A DNA stretch of 9,882 nt. Source: an uncultured Brevundimonas sp. (GTDB lineage: Bacteria > Pseudomonadota > Alphaproteobacteria > Caulobacterales > Caulobacteraceae). Location of the stretch: the NCBI RefSeq assembly GCF_943913055.1, contig NZ_CALTWS010000101.1:1-9882 (forward strand), written 5' to 3'. Position numbers and translations under genes: made by a program. The notes under the pieces are model-generated. The model was not told the DNA's origin. It did not search any database and saw only the letters and a list, made by a program, of their open reading frames with translations. Each line of letters begins with the position of its first letter. The stretch's first letter is position 1. This document shows, piece by piece, positions 1 through 7,527 of this stretch.

Positions 1-122
1 CGGGCCGTGTGATCTCGCAGTCCGGCTATACCGGTCGCGGCAGCAGCCCGGCATGGTCGCCCCTGCTGGACGAACAGCCCACCAATCTGGGTGGTCGCGG
101 CGCGGACGCCTGCCCGGCCTGA
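1..122 (+). CDS. tolB: TolB C-terminal end (partial, 5' end outside window)
   Basis: The frame starting at base 3 reads through to a TGA at 120-122 and gives the last 39 residues of a protein. It contains GRVISQSGYTGRGSSPAWSPLL, where the SPAWSPLL-type stretch matches the end of the last beta-propeller blade of TolB. TolB is the periplasmic propeller protein of the Tol-Pal complex and binds Pal. The gene immediately downstream is pal, the usual tolB neighbour, which strengthens the call considerably. The tail ends in DACPA and is slightly longer than the E. coli C-terminus, with one cysteine. Only this fragment is visible, so the signal peptide, N-terminal domain and TolA-binding segment cannot be checked. 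Confidence 0.82.
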   Translation, partial: GRVISQSGYTGRGSSPAWSPLLDEQPTNLGGRGADACPA

Positions 123-136
123 CCGCCTCAAATCAG

Positions 137-211
137 GAACCGACGGGAGCCTAATCGTTCAAACCCGCGTTACCCCGGTTCCCCCTGACACGAACCGGCC
201 CTATTCGGTTC
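137..211 (+). promoter_or_regulatory. tolB-pal leader with alternating GAACCG/CGGTTC repeats
   Basis: The 136-nt gap between tolB and pal holds four copies of a 6-base word in alternating orientation: GAACCG at 137-142, CGGTTC at 176-181, GAACCG at 192-197 and CGGTTC at 206-211. The middle pair extends to a perfect 7-bp inverted repeat (CCGGTTC 175-181 with GAACCGG 192-198, 10-nt loop). The third copy could instead pair with the fourth (8-nt loop). These pairings exclude each other, as in attenuator or switch-like leaders, but there is no T-tract after either. It could be an mRNA structure tuning pal expression relative to tolB, a protein-binding site, or chance. The function is inferred; the repeats are directly visible. 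Confidence 0.35.
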
Positions 212-246
212 ATACAGCCAAGCTGAGCCCTCGGCCCCGAAGACTT

Positions 247-252
247 AGGAGA
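247..252 (+). promoter_or_regulatory. Ribosome binding site of pal
   Basis: AGGAGA lies 6 nt before the ATG at 259 and 9 nt before a second ATG at 262. It fixes the pal start here and rules out the 56-codon upstream extension of the open frame. Which of the two adjacent ATG codons is used cannot be decided, and the lipoprotein signal is the same either way. Confidence 0.75.
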
Positions 253-258
253 CGTCCC

Positions 259-816
259 ATGATGAAGACCTCGAACCTGATGCGTATCGCCGCCGTCGGC
301 GTCGCCGTGACCGCCATCGCCGCCTGCACCCCGCGCCGCCCCGTCGATACCGGTGCCGGCAACGAAGTCCCGCCCGCCAACAACCCCGTCTATCCCGGCA
401 CCGGCACCGGCAATGTGGACGGCGGCAATCTGGGTGCCCCGGCCGCGGGTTCTGAACAGGACTTCGTCGTCAATGTCGGCGACCGCATCTATTTCGATCT
501 GGACAGCTATGAGGTCCGGTCCGACGCCATGCCGCGTCTGGATGCCCAGGCCGCCTGGCTGCAGCGCTATCCGCAGGTCACGGTCCGCATCGAGGGCAAT
601 GCCGACGAACGCGGCACCGCGGAATACAACCTGGCCCTGGGTGCCCGCCGTGCGGAATCGATCCGCACCTATCTGATCCAGCGCGGCATCCCCGCCGGTC
701 GCATCGACACCATCAGCTTCGGCAAGGAGCGCCCGATCGCCGCCGGTTCGACCGAGGACGCCTTCGCCCGCAACCGCAACGGCCACACGGCCATCGTCTC
801 GGGCGCCATGCGCTGA
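259..816 (+). CDS. pal: Peptidoglycan-associated lipoprotein Pal
   Basis: Pal is an outer-membrane lipoprotein that binds peptidoglycan from the periplasm and works with TolA/TolB in outer-membrane constriction and stability. The 185-residue product, of normal length for the family, begins MMKTSNLMR, then a hydrophobic stretch and a lipobox ending IAAC. Cys23 is therefore the predicted lipidated residue. A Gly/Pro/Asn-rich linker covers about residues 24-66. An OmpA-like domain follows (about 70-182) with YFDLDSYEV at 78-86 and GNADERGT at 113-120. Asp116 and Arg131 (in LGARRAES) match the conserved residues that hold diaminopimelate in this family. The E. coli His of GHADERG is Asn114 here. 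The C-terminal NRR of many Pal proteins reads NRN (172-174), followed by a short tail. tolB lies directly upstream and an intrinsic terminator directly downstream. Confidence 0.95.
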   Translation: MMKTSNLMRIAAVGVAVTAIAACTPRRPVDTGAGNEVPPANNPVYPGTGTGNVDGGNLGAPAAGSEQDFVVNVGDRIYFDLDSYEVRSDAMPRLDAQAAWLQRYPQVTVRIEGNADERGTAEYNLALGARRAESIRTYLIQRGIPAGRIDTISFGKERPIAAGSTEDAFARNRNGHTAIVSGAMR

Positions 817-844
817 TCTGACGATGACCATCTGACAATGAAGG

Positions 845-873
845 AGGCATCGGCTCCGGTCGGTGCCTTTTTT
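845..873 (+). terminator. Intrinsic terminator after pal
   Basis: A 10-bp stem (845-854 with 859-868, including two G-T pairs) with a TCCG tetraloop is followed by six T (868-873). It lies 28 nt after the pal stop and before the cpoB start, so tolB-pal transcripts probably end here at least in part. It also argues against any cpoB start upstream of this point. Confidence 0.85.
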
Positions 874-934
874 GTTGCCGTCGGCTGTCCCTGCCAGCCT
901 TGCGGACGCCGCAAATCGGTGGGACGACAGGGGC

Positions 935-1798
935 ATGAAGCGCGCTGACCTTTTCCGCCCCCGCAATGCCGTCCTGACCGTGCTCGGCCTGGCTTTGATA
1001 GCCGGGACGACCACCGTGGTGGCCCAGACAGCACCCCTGCCGGCCGTGCAGTGGGACAACCGCCGTCTGGAGCAACTGGACCGAAACGTCCGCCGCCTGG
1101 AGCGGGCGGTGACCCAGCGCAATGCCGCGGGTCAGCCGGTGCTGGTCGAGCCGGACCCCGAGGTGATCGCTCTGCAGGGTCAGGTCGGCATCATGGACCG
1201 GCGCCTGCGTGATCTCGAAGCCACCGTCCAGCGCGTCAACGGCGATCTGGAGCGCCTCAGCTTCCAACTGGACGAGAGCCAGCGCGACAACGCCGCCATC
1301 GGCACCCGCCTGCGCGATGCCGAGGGTCGCCTGCGCACGATGGAGACCGCAGCACAGGCCGCCGCCGCCGAGCGTCAGGCCCAGGCCGAACAGGCCGCCG
1401 CCTCCCCCACCGGCAGCGCCGCCAGCGACCTGGCCGCCGCCCGCACCCTGGTGACCGTGAACCGACAGGGCGGGCTGGAGGCGCTTGAGCGCGTCATCGC
1501 CAACTGGCCCAACACCGCCGAAAGCCGGGAGGCCGAATGGCGCATCGGCGACGCCGTCCGGGCTGCGGGCGACCAGGGGGCCGCCGTCTCCGCCTATGCC
1601 CGCGCCCTGCGCGGCTGGCCGACGGACGCCTGGGCCGGAGAGGTCACGCTGAAACTGGCGCGAGGGCTGGCGGCGACCCAGCGCCCCGCCGAGGCCTGTG
1701 CGGCGCTTGGCGAGTTCACCCGCCGCTACAATGCCCGCGCGTCCCAGGACCTCAGGGCCGTGGCTGCGCGGGTGCGGTCCGATGCGGAGTGCACCTGA
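935..1798 (+). CDS. cpoB: Tol-Pal system coiled-coil/TPR protein CpoB (YbgF)
   Basis: CpoB (YbgF) is a periplasmic partner of TolA that links the Tol-Pal machine to peptidoglycan synthesis during constriction. The 287-residue product has a Sec signal peptide: KR near the start, a hydrophobic core at about 12-29, and likely cleavage after VVA at residue 30. A charged heptad-rich coiled coil spans about 40-155, an Ala/Gln-rich hinge runs to about 165, and TPR-like helical repeats cover 165-285. The repeat wording WPNTAESREAEWRIGDA and GWPTDAWAGEVTLKLARGLA with AEACAALGEFTRRY matches the YbgF C-terminal domain. The ATG at 935 is chosen because it opens the signal peptide; a start at 863 would lie inside the upstream terminator. 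Its Shine-Dalgarno is poor (AGGGG almost touching the ATG). Its 3' end overlaps tilS by 10 nt. Confidence 0.9.
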   Translation: MKRADLFRPRNAVLTVLGLALIAGTTTVVAQTAPLPAVQWDNRRLEQLDRNVRRLERAVTQRNAAGQPVLVEPDPEVIALQGQVGIMDRRLRDLEATVQRVNGDLERLSFQLDESQRDNAAIGTRLRDAEGRLRTMETAAQAAAAERQAQAEQAAASPTGSAASDLAAARTLVTVNRQGGLEALERVIANWPNTAESREAEWRIGDAVRAAGDQGAAVSAYARALRGWPTDAWAGEVTLKLARGLAATQRPAEACAALGEFTRRYNARASQDLRAVAARVRSDAECT

Positions 1799-3105
1799 CC
1801 CCGCCTGCCGACCTTTCCCACGACTTCGCGGGCGTTCTCGATCGCCTGAGCGCCAGGCTTCAGACCGACACCCAGGCCCCGCTGGCCCTCGGCCTGTCGG
1901 GCGGTAGCGATTCCCTCGCCCTGCTGAAACTGGCCTCGACCTGGGCGCAGGCTCGTGGTCGCCGCGTCCTGGCCTTGACCGTCGATCATGGGCTCAATCC
2001 TGACAGCGCACGCTGGACCGCCTTTGCCCGCGACGCCGCCTTGGCCGTGGAAGCCGATTGGCAAGGCCTGAGGTGGCAGGGGCCCAAACCGGTCACCGGC
2101 TTGCCTGCCGCCGCCCGCCGCGCCCGCCATGCCCTGCTGGCCGAGGCGGCCCGCGCGGCGGGGGCCCGCGTCATCCTGCTAGGCCACACCGCCGACGATG
2201 TGGCCGAGGCCGACTGGATGCGGGCGGAAGGCTCGACAATGGGGCGCGTGCGCGAATGGTCGCCCTCTCCCGTCTGGCCGGAAGGGCGGGGGTTGATGCT
2301 GCTGCGGCCGATGCTGGATGTCCGGCGGCAGGCCTTGCGGGACTGGCTGACGGCGCAGGGCGCGGACTGGATCGATGATCCGGGTAATGAGGATGTCAGC
2401 TTCGCCAGGACCCGCGCACGCAGATTCCTTCTCCCGTTGGGAGAAGGTGGGGGGGCGACCGCCCTCTCGGATGAGAGGTTGGGGCGTTCGACGACCGTGG
2501 CACCTGACGCCTTCACCCTTTCACGCCAGAACGACAGCTTCGCTGCCGTGCGCTCAAGCCCTCTCTCACTGGGAGAGGGTGTCCTGGTTTTCGACCGCAC
2601 CCTCTCGACGTCGATGCTCGCCGCCGCCCTCGTCAGCGCCGGGGGGGGCGAACGCATGCCCAGAGGCGACCGCCTGACCGCCCTCGCCGCCCGCCTCGGC
2701 ACAGCCGATCCCTTCACCGCAACCCTCTGCGGGGCCCGCATCGACGCTACCCCGGACCATATCCTCATCCACCGCGAGGCCGGGGAGTTCACGCGCCGTC
2801 CGCCGCCCGACATTAACCTGACCCCCTGTGTCGAGGCGGTCTGGGACGGACGCTGGGCCATCACGATCGATCAGCGCGGCTGGACCGTCACCGCCGCGGC
2901 TGGGCGCATGGCCGCTCTATCCGAGGTTGATCGCGCCCTTCTGAAGACTCTGCCCGCCGCCGCACGGCCCACTCGACCTGTTCTGATCCGGAACGATCGG
3001 CATGCCCCGGTTCTTGCAGGCGCCGTCGGTCAGGCGCGGTCCCTGGTCGAACAGAGACTGGCGCTGGCTCTGGACGCAGTGACGCATGAGCGCCATCTGT
3101 CCTGA
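1789..3105 (+). CDS. tilS: tRNA(Ile)-lysidine synthetase TilS
   Basis: TilS uses ATP and lysine to convert C34 of the CAU-anticodon tRNA-Ile to lysidine, so that it reads AUA; the enzyme is cytosolic and normally essential. The 438-residue product has the PP-loop SGGSDS at 37-42, VDHGLN at 65-70, the LGHTADDVAEADWMR segment at 131-145, LRPML at 172-176 and a WIDDPGNED block at 194-202, all in the family order. The GTG at 1789 is chosen because it is the only plausible in-frame start shortly before the PP-loop; it overlaps the end of cpoB by 10 nt, suggesting coupled translation, and has no clear Shine-Dalgarno. Residues about 213-264 are encoded by a palindromic repeat element and do not look like native TilS. 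The C-terminal part resumes with MLAAALVSAGGGERMPRGDRL. No frame break is seen, so the gene is probably functional. Confidence 0.92.
   Translation: MHLTPPADLSHDFAGVLDRLSARLQTDTQAPLALGLSGGSDSLALLKLASTWAQARGRRVLALTVDHGLNPDSARWTAFARDAALAVEADWQGLRWQGPKPVTGLPAAARRARHALLAEAARAAGARVILLGHTADDVAEADWMRAEGSTMGRVREWSPSPVWPEGRGLMLLRPMLDVRRQALRDWLTAQGADWIDDPGNEDVSFARTRARRFLLPLGEGGGATALSDERLGRSTTVAPDAFTLSRQNDSFAAVRSSPLSLGEGVLVFDRTLSTSMLAAALVSAGGGERMPRGDRLTALAARLGTADPFTATLCGARIDATPDHILIHREAGEFTRRPPPDINLTPCVEAVWDGRWAITIDQRGWTVTAAAGRMAALSEVDRALLKTLPAAARPTRPVLIRNDRHAPVLAGAVGQARSLVEQRLALALDAVTHERHLS
2427..2581 (+). repeat. Palindromic repeat element inserted in frame in tilS
   Basis: Three hairpins lie in this stretch. 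CCTTCTCCC (2427-2435) pairs perfectly with GGGAGAAGG (2439-2447). CCTCTC (2463-2468) pairs with GAGAGG (2473-2478). CCCTCTCTC (2559-2567) pairs with GGGAGAGGG (2571-2579) apart from one G-T pair. The outer hairpins end in the near-identical words GGGAGAAGGTG and GGGAGAGGGTG. Stretches of this make (CTTCTCCC..GGGAGAAGG ... CCCTCTC..GGGAGAGGG) are, as I recall, abundant between genes in many alphaproteobacteria. Here the stretch lies inside a coding sequence and is read through as about 52 residues (LPLGEGGGATALSDERLG ... SPLSLGEG). The exact ends and any target duplication cannot be set without orthologues. Confidence 0.75.
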
Positions 3106-3200
3106 GCGAACCATGGCGCAGCGACCCGGAAACGCCTATTTCGGGTGCTGACATCACAGACTGACGGGACAGACTGGCGTCCCAAGGGATAGAGACGAGA
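3106..3200 (+). promoter_or_regulatory. tilS-ftsH intergenic region
   Basis: This 95-nt gap probably holds the ftsH leader. It contains an imperfect hairpin (ACCCG 3124-3128 with CGGGT 3142-3146, plus an AAA/TTT step across a bulged G) and a GGGAC/GTCCC inverted repeat (3166-3170, 3179-3183). No convincing sigma-70 or heat-shock promoter and no CIRCE-like element was found. It is given as the likely regulatory region only because ftsH is often separately regulated; no specific site can be defended. Confidence 0.25.
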
Positions 3201-5132
<1,932 letters not shown>

Positions 5133-5154
5133 GGACAGCAAGTAAAGCGATGAG

Positions 5155-5184
5155 AGGCCCCCTGAGCGATCCGGGGGCCTTTTT
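5155..5184 (+). terminator. Intrinsic terminator after ftsH
   Basis: A perfect 8-bp stem, AGGCCCCC (5155-5162) with GGGGGCCT (5173-5180), encloses a 10-nt loop and runs into five T (5180-5184). It lies 22 nt after the ftsH stop and closes this transcription unit. Confidence 0.9.
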
Positions 5185-5230
5185 CGTGTTGGCCACGCAT
5201 GAAGACAACGCGCAGCACAGCGATTGTTCA

Positions 5231-5253
5231 ACATGTTTGATTTGCAAACTTGT
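5231..5253 (+). promoter_or_regulatory. Candidate operator dyad upstream of the acyltransferase gene
   Basis: Two 9-base arms, ACATGTTTG (5231-5239) and CAAACTTGT (5245-5253), are complementary at eight of nine positions across a 5-nt spacer, ATTTG. The dyad lies 41 nt before the acyltransferase ATG in the most AT-rich stretch of the region, where a promoter would be expected. The size and spacing suit a dimeric repressor such as a TetR-family protein; this is inference. No regulator gene of that type is in the window, and no clean -35/-10 pair was found. Confidence 0.45.
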
Positions 5254-5277
5254 CTATGGTACTCCGCCCTCATCACC

Positions 5278-5283
5278 GGAGGG
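5278..5283 (+). promoter_or_regulatory. Ribosome binding site of the acyltransferase gene
   Basis: GGAGGG lies 11 nt before the ATG at 5295. It favours that start over an in-frame TTG at 5250, which would add 15 residues, lies partly inside the dyad and has no such site before it. Confidence 0.7.
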
Positions 5284-5294
5284 TAGAGCCATCC

Positions 5295-6515
5295 ATGTCG
5301 TCCACCAGCATCCACCCAACCGAGCGCCTGCACGGTCTCGACGCCCTGCGCGGCATCGCCCTGATCCTGGGCGTCGTCCTGCATGCCAGCCTGTCCTATC
5401 TGCCGACACCGATCTGGCTCTTTCCGGACGACCAGACCTCGACTGTCGCCAGCGTGATGTTCTTCGCCATCCACCTGTTCCGGATGACGACCTTCTTCCT
5501 GATCGCGGGCCTGTTCGCCCATCTGTTGCTGGGGCGTCGGGGCGTCTGGGGCTTCGTCAAGGATCGAGCCGGCCGCATTGCCAATCCGATGTTCGGCATG
5601 TGGTGGGTCGTCTTTCCGGCCGTCATCGCCGTCATCGTCTGGAAGGCGGCCATCGACAACGGCGGCTCCATCCCGACCGATGGTCCGCCGCCCCCGCCCT
5701 TGACCCTGGAGACCTTCCCCCTGCTGCACCTCTGGTTTCTCTGGGTGCTGCTGCTCCTCTATGCCGGCTTTCTGTCTGTCCGCCTGATCGGCCAGCGCAT
5801 CGACCGCAACGGCACTCTCGCCAAGGGTCTGGACCGCCTGACCGATCTCCTGATCGGTCCTTGGACCCCCGCCGTCCTGGCCGCACCGCTGGCCCTGGCC
5901 CTGTGGCTGACGCCGGACTGGATCGTCTTCTTCGGCATACCGACACCGGACAAGGGCTTCGTGCCCAACCCTGCCGCCATCACCGGCTTTGGCCTGGCCT
6001 TCACGCTCGGCATTCTGCTGGACCGCCGCCGCGACCTGCTGCCCCGGATCGAGCGCCTGTGGCCTCTGTTCACCCTCGTGGCCATCGGTACGTGCACCGG
6101 GGCCCTGATGATCTCCGGCGGACCCGTCCCGTCGCTGGTGCCGATAACCGACCCGTCGATGAAGGCCTTCGCGGCGGCCGTCTACGCCTTCGCTGTCTTC
6201 ACCGCGACCTTCGCCGCCATCAGCCTGTCGCTGCGGTTCATGAGCGGCTACAGCGCCGTACGACGTTATCTGGCCGACGCCTCCTACTGGATCTATCTGA
6301 TCCATCTGCCGCTGGTCATGGCCGGACAGGTTCTGATGCTGGACGCACCTCTGCCTTGGTGGGGCAAGCTGGGCGGGATTGTCCTAGGCGTCCTGGCCGT
6401 CTCGTTGATCACTTACGAACTGCTGGTGCGCCACACCTTCGTCGGCAAGGCGCTGAACGGTCGTCGCGTGCCGTGGCGCAGGCGCGCGCTTCCCCACGCT
6501 GTGCCCGCCGAATAG
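5295..6515 (+). CDS. Integral-membrane acyltransferase (Acyltransferase_3, OpgC/MdoC-like)
   Basis: The 406-residue polytopic membrane protein starts with RLHGLDALRGIALILGVVLH (11-30). This is the signature first segment of the Acyltransferase_3 family, with His30 at the usual position of the conserved histidine. FFAIHLFRMTTFFLIAGLF (56-74) and a basic loop FVKDRAGRI follow. About ten hydrophobic segments run to residue 380, and YWIYLIHLPLV (331-341) is the typical late helix. The C-terminus is basic (RRVPWRRR). Members move acyl groups (acetyl or succinyl) across the inner membrane onto periplasmic glucans, lipopolysaccharide or other glycans. The layout most resembles OpgC-like glucan-modifying proteins, but no glucan genes are nearby, so the substrate is unknown. 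It lies downstream of the ftsH terminator and probably has its own promoter near the dyad at 5231-5253. Confidence 0.85.
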   Translation: MSSTSIHPTERLHGLDALRGIALILGVVLHASLSYLPTPIWLFPDDQTSTVASVMFFAIHLFRMTTFFLIAGLFAHLLLGRRGVWGFVKDRAGRIANPMFGMWWVVFPAVIAVIVWKAAIDNGGSIPTDGPPPPPLTLETFPLLHLWFLWVLLLLYAGFLSVRLIGQRIDRNGTLAKGLDRLTDLLIGPWTPAVLAAPLALALWLTPDWIVFFGIPTPDKGFVPNPAAITGFGLAFTLGILLDRRRDLLPRIERLWPLFTLVAIGTCTGALMISGGPVPSLVPITDPSMKAFAAAVYAFAVFTATFAAISLSLRFMSGYSAVRRYLADASYWIYLIHLPLVMAGQVLMLDAPLPWWGKLGGIVLGVLAVSLITYELLVRHTFVGKALNGRRVPWRRRALPHAVPAE

Positions 6516-6528
6516 CTTGCCAACAGGA

Positions 6529-6559
6529 ACCGGCTCGTTCACCTCAGGGGCGAGCCGGT
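6529..6559 (+). promoter_or_regulatory. Perfect inverted repeat before the membrane-protein gene
   Basis: ACCGGCTCG (6529-6537) and CGAGCCGGT (6551-6559) form a perfect 9-bp inverted repeat with a 13-nt loop. It sits between the acyltransferase stop and the ribosome binding site (GGAGA 6564-6568) of the next gene. There is no T-tract, so it is not a standard terminator. It could be a DNA operator for the downstream winged-helix regulator, or an mRNA hairpin acting as a 3'-end stabiliser or leader structure. Confidence 0.45.
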
Positions 6560-6576
6560 CGCCGGAGACTCACCCC

Positions 6577-7221
6577 ATGCCCACCCCGCCCCGCCTGCAT
6601 TCCGCCGAAGACGACCTGGCCTTCATGCGCGCCATCGTCGAGGGCGGCGGCAAGCCTCACCTGACCCTGGCCGTCGCCTATCTGGCGGGCGGCTTGCTCT
6701 ACGGTCTGCAATGCCTGTTCCACATCGGTCAGGCGACGGGCGTGATCCGTTGGCCGGACCTGGCCAATCTGGCCTTCGTCATCGGCATCAGCGTCGCCTT
6801 CCTGAGCGTCCTCGTCTGGGCCATCCGCAAGGACAAGGCCGACGGCGTCGGCGGCACGCGCGGCCCCCTGGCCACCCGCATCCTGAACGCCGCCTTCAGC
6901 AGTGCGGGCATGGCCAATGTCGCCGTCATCATCATCTTTGGCGTCGGCGCCATGCGGGACCAGGACTTCGCCGTCTGGCTCTACTATCCCGCCGTGGTCT
7001 TCTGCCTTCAGGGGTCGGCCTGGCTGCTTGTCTATACCCTGAAGCGCAAGCCCTGGATGCTGGCCACCGCCATCGGCGGCTGGGTCACGGCCGTGGCCCT
7101 GGGCCTGCTGGTGCGCCAGGTCGACTGGTATCTGGGCGTCTGCACCGCCGCCCTGTTCCTGCTCTTCGCCCTGCCCGGCTGGATTATGTTGCGCGACGCG
7201 CGTGCGGCCAGGCGGGCCTGA
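6577..7221 (+). CDS. Six-segment membrane protein of unknown function, paired with a winged-helix regulator
   Basis: I do not recognise a named family. The 214-residue product begins with a short acidic cytosolic-looking stretch (HSAEDDLAFMRAIVEGGGKPH). Six hydrophobic segments follow at about 31-50, 62-82, 111-126, 130-155, 160-179 and 184-204, and the C-terminus is basic (RDARAARRA). No catalytic motif is visible. The ATG at 6577 is chosen because GGAGA (6564-6568) lies 8 nt before it; an in-frame ATG at 6517 has no such site. The winged-helix gene starts 3 nt after its stop, so the two are almost certainly co-transcribed. A regulated membrane sensor or transporter-like role is possible but not shown. 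It has no signal peptide. Confidence 0.8.
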   Translation: MPTPPRLHSAEDDLAFMRAIVEGGGKPHLTLAVAYLAGGLLYGLQCLFHIGQATGVIRWPDLANLAFVIGISVAFLSVLVWAIRKDKADGVGGTRGPLATRILNAAFSSAGMANVAVIIIFGVGAMRDQDFAVWLYYPAVVFCLQGSAWLLVYTLKRKPWMLATAIGGWVTAVALGLLVRQVDWYLGVCTAALFLLFALPGWIMLRDARAARRA

Positions 7222-7224
7222 CGC

Positions 7225-7527
7225 ATGGGCCTGGCCGACCTCGGACGGATCGACGACGTCATCCACGGCCGCCTGCGGCTGAGGATCATGGTCTATCTGG
7301 TCGATGCCGACACGGCCGACTTCACCGAGTTGAAGACCGTGCTGGAGGCCACCCAGGGCAATCTGTCGGTTCATCTGAAGAAGCTGGAAGAGGCCGGCTA
7401 TGTCGCCATCGCCAAGAGCTTCAAGGACAACAAACCCCTGACCCGCGTCTCCATCACGCCCGCAGGCCGCAAGGCCTTCGGCACCTATCTGGACGCCATC
7501 GCCGGTCTGATCGGCGGCAAGGGCTAG
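7225..7527 (+). CDS. Winged-helix DNA-binding regulator (HTH_34-like, MarR/ArsR-type fold)
   Basis: The 100-residue product is a single winged-helix domain. HGRLRLRIMVYL (helix 1) is followed by DFTELKTVLEATQGNLSVHLKKLEEAGYVAI, the helix-turn-helix with the GNLSVHLKKLEEAGYV recognition segment. The wing is about KSFKDNKPLTRVSITPAGRKAF, and a C-terminal helix LDAIAGLI may dimerise. This wording fits the small winged-helix family typified by Pfam HTH_34. It has no cysteine, so no metal site of the common ArsR kind, and no separate ligand domain. It starts 3 nt after the membrane-protein gene and probably autoregulates that pair, with the inverted repeat at 6529-6559 a candidate target (inference). 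Its TAG stop lies in a CTAG shared with the stop of the opposing gene. Confidence 0.88.
   Translation: MGLADLGRIDDVIHGRLRLRIMVYLVDADTADFTELKTVLEATQGNLSVHLKKLEEAGYVAIAKSFKDNKPLTRVSITPAGRKAFGTYLDAIAGLIGGKG

Noticed and set aside
151..1122. A long minus-strand open frame across pal and the start of cpoB
   Set aside because: It is antisense to clear genes, spans the pal terminator and has biased Gly/Ala/Asp repeats without any recognisable fold.
2427..2581. tilS as a pseudogene disrupted by the repeat
   Set aside because: The frame stays open through the repeat, all catalytic motifs are present upstream and the C-terminal part resumes downstream, so an in-frame insertion is the simpler reading.
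3124..3146. Hairpin between tilS and ftsH as a terminator for tilS
   Set aside because: The stem is short with a bulge and has no T-tract after it, so it does not meet the pattern of an intrinsic terminator.
5150..6664. A 504-codon plus-strand frame overlapping the acyltransferase
   Set aside because: The reading is Arg/Pro/Ser-rich and begins in the ftsH terminator; the acyltransferase frame has the family motifs and the ribosome binding site.
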